From contig NZ_CP114176.1 of assembly GCF_027186265.1 (NCBI RefSeq), positions 3,100,001-3,164,000 of the forward strand: a stretch of 64,000 bases of DNA, written 5' to 3'. Numbering within the stretch: position 1 is the stretch's first letter; the number at the start of each line of letters is the position of its first letter. Positions 1 to 8,688 of the stretch are shown here, in pieces. A program made the position numbers and the translations under genes. The DNA comes from Lentibacillus daqui. Its GTDB lineage: Bacteria > Bacillota > Bacilli > Bacillales > Amphibacillaceae. The notes beneath the pieces are model-generated. The model ran no database searches. It was not told where the DNA came from and was given only the letters and a program-made list of their open reading frames with translations.

Positions 1-723
1 AAAACAGAGACCAATTATCGCAAAATGAAAAGTCATCGTGTCCATGTTGCCGCTAAATGTTGTCTCATTTCCCAACGTTTCTCTTTTCTCATCCTTCAGA
101 TAATAGCCTCTTTCAACAAAACCATCAATGCTGGATTTACCCAACTTTTTGGCCAGACCCTTTTTGATACCAAACCTCGCCAAAGGAACGCCAACTAGAA
201 AACAAGCTAAAAATCCTACTGCAGCAAATGTGATTCCTACGGTGGCAGCATTTGCAATTCCGTATTGTTGGTCCATAATCGTACCGAAAGTAGCAGCTTG
301 ACCAGGACCTTGTGCAAAAGCAAAAGGAATTAGTAAACCATAGACTGGATTCATTCCAAAAAATCCACCGATACTCATGAGAACAATAACACCAATGACA
401 GGGGTAAGAGCATATAATAAATTCCAGAGAAAACCTAAACCCATCGAACCTTTCGCAATACTTTTCCCAATAGAACCTGATGACTTTGACTTCGGGCTGC
501 TTGTCAATCCGATGGAAATAAACGTAATCGTAAATAAGAAATTTACAATATTTACGTACATGTCTGTGTTAGTCAAAGTGATAAGATTCGTATTCATGAC
601 AATCAAACCTATTACTCCGGCAATAACACTTGCAGGCACTAGCATTTTTCTTATAAAAGTAACCTTTGCCCGAATAATCATGCCAATACAGAGCATAATA
701 CTCGCTAACCCAAACGCTATCAT
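1..723 (-). CDS. GltS-family sodium/glutamate symporter, 3' end outside window
   Basis: The reverse frame is open from 723 to the window edge, giving about 240 residues of a very hydrophobic protein. After a first membrane segment it reads RAKVTFIRKMLVPASVIAG, then the glycine-rich FAFAQGPGQAATFG loop typical of the GltS (ESS) family. Such carriers import glutamate or a related acid with sodium across the cytoplasmic membrane. The ATG at 723 is used here, but the only good ribosome binding site (738-748) lies 17 bases upstream of it and is better spaced for an in-frame ATT at 732. The substrate is inferred from family only, and the C-terminal half is not visible. Confidence 0.82.
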   Translation of the reverse strand, partial: MIAFGLASIMLCIGMIIRAKVTFIRKMLVPASVIAGVIGLIVMNTNLITLTNTDMYVNIVNFLFTITFISIGLTSSPKSKSSGSIGKSIAKGSMGLGFLWNLLYALTPVIGVIVLMSIGGFFGMNPVYGLLIPFAFAQGPGQAATFGTIMDQQYGIANAATVGITFAAVGFLACFLVGVPLARFGIKKGLAKKLGKSSIDGFVERGYYLKDEKRETLGNETTFSGNMDTMTFHFAIIGLCF

Positions 724-1118
724 TAAACTAATGAAAATCTCCTCCCTTTTCAAATATAATTTAAATGATATTTTTGCTGCATTGGTGCTTTTCTTATCTT
801 CACTTAACAGTACAATATTGGCTAATTTTAACTTGGCATAAACAGAGCGAAACATTCCATTAATGAAATCGCTTTCAATACTGGTTACATTTTTATATAC
901 TTATAACGATTGTGCTTCTATTAATTAGATTGTTTATAGTGTACATCTTTGTTGATCACTATTCAATATATTTTGGTTATTCCATTTATTCCGAATGATA
1001 ATGAGATTTATAACGCTTTTTTATAATACCTAGAATTAACATCAAGTAATCCATATCGCTCTTACTAGCAACAGAAATTCAGACCATTCCAGGAACATCA
1101 GTAATAACCTACACTTGT

Positions 1119-1158
1119 AAAAAACTGCCCCACCAGCCAATAATATGGTTGGGGACAG
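1119..1158 (-). terminator. Intrinsic terminator downstream of the thioesterase gene
   Basis: Read on the reverse strand, CTGTCCCCAACCA pairs with TGGTGGGGCAG (two single-base bulges) and is followed by six T. It lies 175 bases past the stop of the thioesterase gene. The rest of 724-1332 shows no supported gene. Confidence 0.6.
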
Positions 1159-1332
1159 CTCTAATGCTCAAAAACCCATTGCATCATCGTAGCAATTGAC
1201 AAAAAAGAGGAGGGAAATATTGTCTATTTCTTCCGCTCTTCTCCCTCCAACAGCTAGCTATATGTCGGCCAAGTTCCAAATCTCCTCCAATCTTCAATTT
1301 GTACAACTCGAAGTTCACAGAACGGCACACTA

Positions 1333-1818
1333 TTACTTTTGTCGGCTGCCAATTTTCTGAAGAAGTGCATATATATCCGGAGCAGTCTTGTCGATGCGGG
1401 CGGATTTCCACTTTTTATTCAGCCACATATGACTTGTACTTCCACTGACAAGCAGCTCTCCAGATGGCTTGTTAGTTGGAGATATATCCTGTTCGCTGTT
1501 TGTTGCAAACGCTTCTTCTTCCACTCGCCGTACTTCATAATCAAATTGCAGTCGAATTGGTGAAAATTGCCCTACCTTCGTATAAATAGCCACAAGCTCA
1601 TTATAGCGAGCTGATTGATGATAATTCAAATCCATATGCAGGACCGGCAAAAGCAGACCCATGTTCTCGATGTCGTGATAGGCAAACCCTGCTTCCTCCA
1701 TCATTTCTGTCCGGCCAATCTCAAACCAGTTCACATAGTTCCCGTGATGCACCACACCCATCTGGTCCGTATCTTTATAATATACTCGTAATGTATGCCG
1801 ATACCATGTCTCTTCCAT
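1333..1818 (-). CDS. Acyl-CoA thioesterase, YbgC/FadM-like hot-dog fold
   Basis: A 161-residue single-domain 4HBT (hot-dog) protein. Residues 14-33 carry the YbgC-type signature YKDTDQMGVVHHGNYVNWFE, with Asp18 in the place of the catalytic aspartate, followed by GRTEMMEE. The family hydrolyses acyl-CoA thioesters in the cytoplasm. The length is close to the usual 130-150 residues, with a modest insertion around residues 98-120. The ATG at 1818 has AGGAGGG just upstream. The next gene upstream on the same strand is an acyl-CoA ligase, so the two may act on the same acyl pool, although 193 bases separate them. The acyl chain preference cannot be read from the sequence. Confidence 0.88.
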   Translation of the reverse strand: MEETWYRHTLRVYYKDTDQMGVVHHGNYVNWFEIGRTEMMEEAGFAYHDIENMGLLLPVLHMDLNYHQSARYNELVAIYTKVGQFSPIRLQFDYEVRRVEEEAFATNSEQDISPTNKPSGELLVSGSTSHMWLNKKWKSARIDKTAPDIYALLQKIGSRQK

Positions 1819-1870
1819 TGGTCACCCTCCTGTTGTATCACTTGTTCATCTTCTATTTGCAGTTGGAGAT

Positions 1871-1987
1871 GGGTCTGTCCGTGGCTACTGAAAATACAAA
1901 TCGCTGATATATAACTAAATGATTACATAGCAAAAATTCGTGTTTGAGTGCTCATAGATAATCATTTTTCAGTAGCTTCGAAGACCC
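1871..1987. repeat. Small inverted-repeat element (MITE-like) of about 117 bp
   Basis: The ends are inverted copies: GGGTCT (1871-1876) with AGACCC (1982-1987), and GCTACTGAAAA (1884-1894) with TTTTCAGTAGC (1966-1976). The interior is AT-rich and non-coding. It sits between the thioesterase and ligase genes. A ten-C run lies at 1996-2005, just past the element. It could be a miniature transposable element or an RNA stem; no target duplication was identified. Confidence 0.4.
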
Positions 1988-2011
1988 GTCCTCTGCCCCC
2001 CCCCCAAGCCA

Positions 2012-3745
2012 TTATTTTTCTCTACCAAGCCGCTCCATTGCCATCTCTTTCAGCTGGAATTTTTGCACTTTACTTGTACTTGTCAACGGCCAGTCGGATG
2101 CCTCGATGAACCAGACATGGCGCGGGATTTTGAAACGTGCAACCCGGGATGCACACCAGTCAATAATGTCACGGCGCACACAGGATTCGCCTGGTTTTAA
2201 TTCAATAAATGCCGCACCAGCCTCTGTTGTGATTTGATCCGGGACACCGACGATAAACACTTGATTAACAGCCGGATGCTCAGCAATCACTTCCTCCACT
2301 TCACGCGGTGCCACCAATTCGCCCGAGACTTTGTATAAATCATTCGTGCGCCCCAGCACTTCTATATAGCCAAATTCATCAATCTGCCCGATATCGCCAG
2401 TGCGCAACCAGCCGTCCTTGTCGATTGCACGAGCCGTCTCATCTGGTTTATTATAATAACCATGTGTCACGGTACAGCCCCTGACAGCGAGTGCGCCAAT
2501 CGAACCGGTCGTGACATCTTCTCCTGTTTCTGGATCAATCGTCTTATACTCCACGACACTCCCGTGAAATTCAGGCTGGCCACAGACACCGCCAAGTTTC
2601 GGGCGTCCAACCCTCGTGGCGATCCGTTCAATCGGGTCACCCATCTCAGTGGTCACACCGGATGAGGTTACTTCCGTCTGCCCATAACCAGTACAAATTT
2701 CCGTTAAACCAAGCGTCTTTACCGCGTTTTCCCATACATGAATCGGAGCTGGAGCCGCGCCACACCACATGGCAAATAAAGATGATAAATCAAATTCCGA
2801 CACCCGTGGCTCGTTCAATAACGGCACAAGCATGGATGGGACACATAAAAAATCGTTTGCTTGATAGGCTTCCATCTTTTTTAACGCCGACAATGGTGTG
2901 AAACGAGCATCCGAAACAAGCGCGCCACCAACAAAGGACATCGCCAGTAACCCTTCAATAATGGCAAAACAATGGTAAAACGGCAGCGGAGCAAATGTCA
3001 CCCGGCCATCCTCAATCGCCCGACTTAAGCACGTGCTGTATGAAGAGCGCAACAAATGGTCATGTGTCAGCATCACTCCCTTGGGCTTGCCAGTCGACCC
3101 CGAAGTATACATGATCATCGCCACTTCATCCGGATATTCCGATGCACCCCTCCGTTGTTCCAATTCCGTATTCGAAACAGCAATAGATTTAGAACAGAAG
3201 AAATGCCAATCCAGGAACCGATCATCATCAATACGATCCACCGTCTCCATGCAAAAGACCTGTTCCAGCAAGCTTTCTTCCCTAAACGTCGGATCATCCA
3301 AAAGCTGACTGACCATTTCCGCATAATCTGTACCCTTTATCGTTTCATGCATGATAAGAAAACGCGAATCGGACTGTCGCAAAATATAGGAAAGCTCTTC
3401 TTTGGTCAACATCGTATTGATTGGGATAAAAACAGCCCCGACCAATGACGCAGCAATCATCAATGATGGATACACTGCATCGTTTTCCATTAGTACTGCA
3501 ATATGATCCCGGCGTTTTACACCAAAGTGCAGGAAAGATTTAGCATAGACACGCGCATTTTCCCACACTTCCTGATAGGTTACCTGTGTATCTTCTATGT
3601 AAACAAAAGGGCGATCCGGATATGTCCGACATGCTTTGGAAAAATGTGTTGCAAGCGTATTACGTGGCCATACCGGAAATCGTTCTTCAAGTGCCTCCCG
3701 TCTTTCTGTGATGGTAAAATCTCTGCCAATTTTCTCTTTTCTCAT
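2012..3745 (-). CDS. AMP-forming acyl-CoA synthetase (fatty-acid-CoA ligase type)
   Basis: A 577-residue member of the ANL adenylating superfamily. Visible core motifs: P-loop MYTSGSTGKPKG near residues 212-223, TGYGQTE near 352-357, GWLRTGD near 445-451, the hinge GRTNDLYKVSGE near 465-476, and the C-terminal lysine in SKVQK near 559, which is needed for adenylation. The enzyme would activate a carboxylic acid with ATP and load it on CoA in the cytoplasm. Start: ATG preceded by AAGGGGAT. The large size and wide substrate range of the family mean that fatty acid is the likely substrate but not certain. It lies upstream of a thioesterase on the same strand. Confidence 0.9.
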   Translation of the reverse strand: MRKEKIGRDFTITERREALEERFPVWPRNTLATHFSKACRTYPDRPFVYIEDTQVTYQEVWENARVYAKSFLHFGVKRRDHIAVLMENDAVYPSLMIAASLVGAVFIPINTMLTKEELSYILRQSDSRFLIMHETIKGTDYAEMVSQLLDDPTFREESLLEQVFCMETVDRIDDDRFLDWHFFCSKSIAVSNTELEQRRGASEYPDEVAMIMYTSGSTGKPKGVMLTHDHLLRSSYSTCLSRAIEDGRVTFAPLPFYHCFAIIEGLLAMSFVGGALVSDARFTPLSALKKMEAYQANDFLCVPSMLVPLLNEPRVSEFDLSSLFAMWCGAAPAPIHVWENAVKTLGLTEICTGYGQTEVTSSGVTTEMGDPIERIATRVGRPKLGGVCGQPEFHGSVVEYKTIDPETGEDVTTGSIGALAVRGCTVTHGYYNKPDETARAIDKDGWLRTGDIGQIDEFGYIEVLGRTNDLYKVSGELVAPREVEEVIAEHPAVNQVFIVGVPDQITTEAGAAFIELKPGESCVRRDIIDWCASRVARFKIPRHVWFIEASDWPLTSTSKVQKFQLKEMAMERLGREK

Positions 3746-3928
3746 AGGACATCCCCTTTCAAATAGAAATAACTCCAGTTATCTATTATCATTATACGAC
3801 CTTTTGCTTTGATAAAAAACTGTTTCCATGAAACGTTAATTCTTAGAAGCCACACAAAAGCTATTGTTTATGTATAGTCCAACAACACGAGGAAAATATT
3901 TTTTACGTGTCTATCCTACATCACTCAA

Positions 3929-4735
3929 TCATACTTGCGTCTTTTTTCCTTTTTTTGCCATGAATAAATGATAATCATCATAAATAGCTTGAACAATGTT
4001 TTCTATCGCTGAGAATACTGCTAATATGATGTAAATGATATAACTTTTAAAAACCGTGTCCTGGTTCTCACCATATATAAGTCCTTTAAATTTGTTATAA
4101 CTATCAAAAACCACAAGCAATAACAGTACAGTATACGAAATAATTTTTCTAAGATTTCTTTCGTTACCACTTCTCACCCCTATGTAAATAAAAAAAACCA
4201 AGCATACAGGGAGCATCAATAAATAAACATAGACAATTTCCATTGGTATGTTTTCTGATCCTATTGATATGATAATAGCTAATAACAAATAAAAAACGAT
4301 TAAGTATATGAACATATGAAAAGATGTCTTTCCAAACAGCAGGTTAATTCTGTTAATAATATAGCTATCCTTATTGATAATGATTTTTCTAGACACCTTA
4401 TGATTCGCATTCAGTTTCATTTCATCTAAAAATGTTCCTAAGAAAATAACCAATAACGGATAGATTATAAACGTTAAGAATATCAGTTTTTCCCCATTGT
4501 TATATATTATTGAATACATAAGATATACAAAAAGAATTGTAGATATAAAATATATGATATAAATGGTGTAATTTATAAAAACTGAATTTATCTTTTGACG
4601 TTTTAAAATGCCCGATATCCTTTTACACAACTTAAAATACTTATCCATTGCGTATGATAAAATATGATAAAGCACTAACGAAACGATTCCGAATACCAAA
4701 AATGTAAGTATCGTTACGATGAGAAATATTTTCAA
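3929..4735 (-). CDS. Unknown multi-pass membrane protein
   Basis: A 268-residue protein with about seven hydrophobic segments, separated by short basic loops and ending in a lysine-rich tail (MAKKGKKTQV). No family was recognised. It starts with TTG, but the Shine-Dalgarno AGGAGGTGAT is an almost perfect match to the 16S end at good spacing, so the gene is probably real. It is markedly more AT-rich, with more Ile, Tyr and Asn codons, than the neighbouring ligase and permeases, which suggests later acquisition. It stands alone on this strand, with hairpin DNA upstream and no partner gene. Confidence 0.6.
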   Translation of the reverse strand: MKIFLIVTILTFLVFGIVSLVLYHILSYAMDKYFKLCKRISGILKRQKINSVFINYTIYIIYFISTILFVYLMYSIIYNNGEKLIFLTFIIYPLLVIFLGTFLDEMKLNANHKVSRKIIINKDSYIINRINLLFGKTSFHMFIYLIVFYLLLAIIISIGSENIPMEIVYVYLLMLPVCLVFFIYIGVRSGNERNLRKIISYTVLLLLVVFDSYNKFKGLIYGENQDTVFKSYIIYIILAVFSAIENIVQAIYDDYHLFMAKKGKKTQV

Positions 4736-4839
4736 AGGTAATCACCTCCTAAAACTGGTTTAAAAATAACCTTTTTGATCATGTAACAATCACCCCATAT
4801 TTAGCTTGCAGCACAACTGTGGGATTATTTGAAGAAACA

Positions 4840-4877
4840 GTTAAGGGGCAGACTCCAAAATGGGGCCCGCCCCTAAC
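4840..4877. terminator. Hairpin downstream of the peptide permease operon
   Basis: GTTAAGGGGC (4840-4849) pairs with GCCCCTAAC (4869-4877) with one bulged base, and the loop holds a further GC-rich block. It follows the last permease gene. There is no clear T run, so it may be a 3' stabiliser rather than a full terminator. Confidence 0.4.
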
Positions 4878-4920
4878 AAAGGTGGGAACTTTTCAACTGT
4901 ACACTATCCAAAAAAATCCC

Positions 4921-5736
4921 CTACCTTCCGTGCACATCCGTCATATCCCTCACGCCATTACTCAGCATATAAAATCCTAAAACAATCATTGTAATGGTAA
5001 TTCCCGGTGCCAGGGCATACCAAGGGCTCGTGCTTAAGTACTCTTGGGATTCCTTAAGCATATAGCCCAAACTCGGGTCTGGAGGCTGTACGCCAAGACC
5101 TAAATAGCTTAATGATGCTTCTGCCAATAGAGCGATGGCAAAAGCTACGGAACCAGCAACAATGAGCGGAGAATAAATATTTGGCAAGATTTCTCTGAAC
5201 ACAATTTTAACCGGGTGTAAACCAATGGACTTTGCCGCTTCCACATACTCCAATTCTTTTTGTTGCATAAAACCGCTTCGTGCAATTCTGGCGATACCAG
5301 GGGTTGCCAAAATCCCGAGTGCAATGGATGTATTCAGAATACCCGTTCCAAAAACTGCCACAATCATGATTGCTAGAATGATTCCCGGAAATGCCATGAG
5401 TCCATCAATACACCGCATCATAATTTCATCGATCCAGCCACCCTTATAGCCAGCAATTCCGCCAATGAGAGTTCCTAGAATGAGTCCCATGGTAACTACA
5501 ATTGCCCCGACCAAAAATCCGGTTTGCGTACCAACCATGACCCGGCTTAAAATATCCCTGCCAAATTTATCGGTGCCAAACCAATGCGTGGCACTAGGGC
5601 CCTGTAGTTTATCACTCACATGCATCGCGTTCACATCATAGGGCGTATAAAAAAAGCTGATGATCATCAAACATATAAAGAAAAGAAGAATACTGCCGCC
5701 AAATATAAGGTTAACGTTCCTGAATTTCTTTCGCAT
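4921..5736 (-). CDS. Peptide/nickel-type ABC transporter permease, DppC/OppC class
   Basis: A 271-residue inner-membrane permease. The N-terminal part carries the short OppC_N segment, then about five membrane helices with the EAA loop EAAKSIGLHPVKIVFREILPN, which couples to the ATPase. The sequence HWFGTDKFGRDILSRVM is typical of DppC. The stop of the partner permease gene lies 12 bases upstream, so the two are co-transcribed. The usual ATPase genes do not follow. Only a tail fragment of one remains about 4 kb upstream, so the energising subunits must come from elsewhere or the importer is inactive. Confidence 0.92.
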   Translation of the reverse strand: MRKKFRNVNLIFGGSILLFFICLMIISFFYTPYDVNAMHVSDKLQGPSATHWFGTDKFGRDILSRVMVGTQTGFLVGAIVVTMGLILGTLIGGIAGYKGGWIDEIMMRCIDGLMAFPGIILAIMIVAVFGTGILNTSIALGILATPGIARIARSGFMQQKELEYVEAAKSIGLHPVKIVFREILPNIYSPLIVAGSVAFAIALLAEASLSYLGLGVQPPDPSLGYMLKESQEYLSTSPWYALAPGITITMIVLGFYMLSNGVRDMTDVHGR

Positions 5737-5748
5737 AACTACAATCTC

Positions 5749-6690
5749 CTACCTTAAGCGAATCCTGGGATCTAAGATGGAATAACAGATGTCTACCAAA
5801 AAATTGGTGATAACGACAACAAATGCGATATACAGTACAACCCCTTCTATCACGGGGAAATCGCGGTAATTGACCGAGGTGATTAGCAACCGGCCAATAC
5901 CTGGGAGCGAGAATACTTGTTCCACGACAATCGTTCCTGCAACAACTTCCGCAATAATCAAGCCAAACACTGTCAAAATAGGAATCATGGCATTTTTTAG
6001 CACATGCTTATAAAGGATAATTTTTTCCGAAATCCCTTTACTCCGGATGGTGCGCACATAATCTAATTTTGATTGCACTAAAATCGCATTCCGAATATAG
6101 CGAAAACTGATAGCAATTTGCGGGATGGCTATGGTAAGTGCTGGCAGGAACAAGGAGCGCAGAGCACCCGAAACACTCTCGCTCCAGGGCACATATCCAC
6201 CCGTAGCAAACAGCTGAAAGGTGATACCAAACAGTAAAATGAATAGTATCCCAACGAAGAAACTGGGAACCGCCATCCCGAGCTGTGTAAATGATGACAG
6301 GAATAAGTCACTGGCCTTATTCTCCCGTTTGGCGGTGTAAATGCCAAGCGGGATGGAGACAATAACGACAATCATGAGCGACATAAATGAAAGCGACAGA
6401 GTAACCGGCAACCGCTCCATGATCAAATCCAATACCGGCCGGGAAAATCGCAATGACGTTCCCATATCTCCTTGTAAAAAGCCTGCTACCAAATGGAGAT
6501 ATTGTCTATATTTAGGCTCATCCAAACCAAGTTGCTTCGTCATTGTTTCAATCTGCGCCTCATCAGCATCCGGCCCCAGCATCACCCTTACAGGATCCCC
6601 CGGCAGAATTTGAAAAACAAGAAACGTAATCAAGGAGATCAGGACAAGTGTTGCAAACAATAAAATAAATCGTCGAATAACATAGGCCAC
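5749..6690 (-). CDS. Peptide/nickel-type ABC transporter permease, DppB/OppB class
   Basis: A 313-residue permease with the DppB N-terminal pattern (LPGDPVRVMLGPDA) and six membrane helices. An EAA-type loop lies in YVRTIRSKGISEKIILYKHVLKNA. It pairs with the DppC-type gene 12 bases downstream to form the channel of a peptide importer. The start is GTG at 6690, chosen for the strong AGGGAGGGG upstream. It is separated from its binding-protein gene by a 21-bp tandem array that occupies most of the 327-base gap. Translation of the permease may therefore depend on its own ribosome site rather than coupling. Confidence 0.92.
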   Translation of the reverse strand: MAYVIRRFILLFATLVLISLITFLVFQILPGDPVRVMLGPDADEAQIETMTKQLGLDEPKYRQYLHLVAGFLQGDMGTSLRFSRPVLDLIMERLPVTLSLSFMSLMIVVIVSIPLGIYTAKRENKASDLFLSSFTQLGMAVPSFFVGILFILLFGITFQLFATGGYVPWSESVSGALRSLFLPALTIAIPQIAISFRYIRNAILVQSKLDYVRTIRSKGISEKIILYKHVLKNAMIPILTVFGLIIAEVVAGTIVVEQVFSLPGIGRLLITSVNYRDFPVIEGVVLYIAFVVVITNFLVDICYSILDPRIRLR

Positions 6691-6739
6691 CGATTACCCC
6701 TCCCTTCTAAAATATAATTTGGTGATAGTCCTGTTGTTA

Positions 6740-6991
6740 GGTTGATGTTTCTTAGAATTAGGTTGATGCGCACAGCCCCAGAATCGATATTTTCTCAAAT
6801 TCCGTAGATGCCCGCTTTTCCATGGTCGATGTTTCTCTGTATTCGGTTGATGTTCACAAATTCTTGGTCGATGTTTCCATGAATTCGGTTGATGACCGCA
6901 TTTCCTCGGTCGATATTTCTTTCCATCCGGTTGATATCCACCATCTCCCGGTCGATGTTTCCTCAAATTTGGTTGATGCCTGCATCCCGGC
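6740..6991. repeat. Perfectly phased tandem array: 12 units of 21 bp (six 42-bp dimers)
   Basis: Units begin exactly every 21 bases at 6740, 6761, 6782, 6803, 6824, 6845, 6866, 6887, 6908, 6929, 6950 and 6971, with no insertion or deletion. Odd units begin GGTCGATGTTTC or a close variant. Even units begin GGTTGATG and often continue with CCGC or CC-CA. The last nine or so bases of each unit vary, often around AATTC or TTCC. Because 21 is a multiple of three, every frame tends to stay open, which creates a spurious reverse ORF of seven-residue repeats (KHRPRxC / GHQPNxx). The array sits between the binding-protein and permease genes of the peptide operon. Its function is unknown. Confidence 0.9.
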
Positions 6992-7017
6992 TGGTACACA
7001 CATCCTTCCAGACAGGT

Positions 7018-8544
7018 TTATTTTGGTTTGATTTCTGACATGTCCAGGTAGAAGATCGGGTATTTTTTAAAACCTTCCAAGTTATGCAGTCCCCATAGTG
7101 TTTGATAATCACAGATAAAGACAGCTGCTGCTTGTTCAGTCAGGATTTCCTGGGCTTGTTTGTACATATCGATACGTTTTTCTTCGGATGGTTCAACCAA
7201 TGCATCGTCCATGAGCTGGTCATATTCCGGATTGTCAAAATTCGTGAGGTTTCGGCTGCTTAACTTGGATGAGTAGCGTCCCAAAATTTCATACGGATCG
7301 AGTTTCCCGGTAAAGTCAATTAAGGTCATGTCATATTGTTTATCCGTATACACATTCTCCAACCATGTTGCCCATTCAACCACTTTGATCTCCACATTAA
7401 TACCTATTTTTTTCAATTGTTCAGCAACCACTTGAGCTGACTCCGAATACACATCATTATGGGATGAAACAGTTAAGGTAGTTGAAAAACCATCCGGATA
7501 ACCCGCTTCAGCCAACAGCTTTTTCGCTTTATCCACATCGTAATCATAGTAATCTACCAAATCTTCCTTATAATATGCCCCCATTGCCGGACTCATATTG
7601 GAACCAACCTTCGTGGCATGCCCGGAGAATGTTGCCTCGATGATTTGATCCTTATCAATCGCATAATTGAGCGCCTGTCGTACTTTCACATCATTAAATG
7701 GTTTTTCCGCATTATTAAGACCCAATAAAAACACCGAGTTATTGTTTTGCTCAATAATGGAATAATCGTCACCTAACTCTGCGGTCTTATGCTCCGGTAC
7801 ATCGGATATATCAATTTGGCCGGATTGCAAATTTAAGAATGCCGATGAATCATCAACCTGGAATGCAAACGTGACCTTGTCCAAATATGGGATGCCATCT
7901 TTCCAGTAATCATCGAATTTTTCCAATACCAGATTATTTTCCGGATTGTATTCCACAAATTTGAATGGACCTGTTCCAATCGGGCTATCATTATGGTGTT
8001 CCTCATTGGCTTTTGGAATAATGGCAGCATTTTTTCCTGTGAGCTTATTCAAAAAACTTGAATTTGGTTGTTTCAACTTAATGACGACTGTTTTATCATC
8101 GGGTGTATCAACCTTTTTGATATCGGTAAAATCCTCTGATAACGGTTCTCCTGTTTCTTTTCCGGTGATGCGATTAAATGAATAGACGACATCTTCCGCG
8201 GTAACCGGTTCATTATTATGAAATTTCACGCCATCACGTAATGTAAATGTATAGATAAGTCCATCATCCGACACCTCATATTTCTCAGCAATGCCGGGTT
8301 CCACGCCACCTTCTGTCGTTGGGTTCATCAAACCTTCAAAAACATTCAGCATCATACGGTCGGTAATCGATGCCTCGGCCTTATGCGGGTCAAGAAAATC
8401 CGGGTCACTGTTAATGCGAACCGTGATTTCTTTTTTCTTGCTTGCATCGCCACCACTTTCCTTACTCGAACAGCCACTAATCATGAAACAAAAAAGAAGT
8501 ATCCCGATCAATAGCATCACGTTTTTCCGCTGCAAGGTCAACAC
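7018..8544 (-). CDS. Peptide ABC transporter substrate-binding lipoprotein, OppA/DppA family
   Basis: A 508-residue family-5 solute-binding protein. It has a signal peptide with lipobox ISGC and lipidation Cys25, a Ser/Gly/Lys linker, then the family signature INSDPDFLDPHKA and the extended SBP_bac_5 fold (VTAEDVVYSFNRI, IGTGPFKFVEY, VRQALNYAIDKDQI). It would be anchored outside the membrane and deliver peptides to the DppBC permeases. The GTG at 8544 overlaps the AAGAGG ribosome site, so a TTG at 8535 may be the true start. That would give a more usual short lysine/arginine N-terminus. It lies between the P1 peptidase gene (upstream) and the 21-bp array. Confidence 0.92.
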   Translation of the reverse strand: MLTLQRKNVMLLIGILLFCFMISGCSSKESGGDASKKKEITVRINSDPDFLDPHKAEASITDRMMLNVFEGLMNPTTEGGVEPGIAEKYEVSDDGLIYTFTLRDGVKFHNNEPVTAEDVVYSFNRITGKETGEPLSEDFTDIKKVDTPDDKTVVIKLKQPNSSFLNKLTGKNAAIIPKANEEHHNDSPIGTGPFKFVEYNPENNLVLEKFDDYWKDGIPYLDKVTFAFQVDDSSAFLNLQSGQIDISDVPEHKTAELGDDYSIIEQNNNSVFLLGLNNAEKPFNDVKVRQALNYAIDKDQIIEATFSGHATKVGSNMSPAMGAYYKEDLVDYYDYDVDKAKKLLAEAGYPDGFSTTLTVSSHNDVYSESAQVVAEQLKKIGINVEIKVVEWATWLENVYTDKQYDMTLIDFTGKLDPYEILGRYSSKLSSRNLTNFDNPEYDQLMDDALVEPSEEKRIDMYKQAQEILTEQAAAVFICDYQTLWGLHNLEGFKKYPIFYLDMSEIKPK

Positions 8545-8688
8545 CTCTTATTTTTCAATTTTTTTGCCTGCTATCAATACGTTGCAGTCAGCCATGTTCA
8601 CTCGTTCTGTTGTGCTTACAATCATTTACCGTTTCCATCTCTTAATCATGATAGTGTTCAGACAATCGTATACAGGCTATTTAAAAAT

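Noticed and set aside
377..841. Forward open frame of 154 codons
   Set aside because: Shadow of the reverse GltS-like carrier, whose family motifs are clear.
6740..6991. CRISPR array
   Set aside because: Units are contiguous 21-mers without unique spacers, no cas genes are near, and the unit tails drift gradually.
6694..6999. Reverse open frame of 101 codons with HQPN/HRPR repeats
   Set aside because: It arises from the 21-bp array, which keeps all frames open. It has no good ribosome site, and a forward frame over the same DNA is open too.
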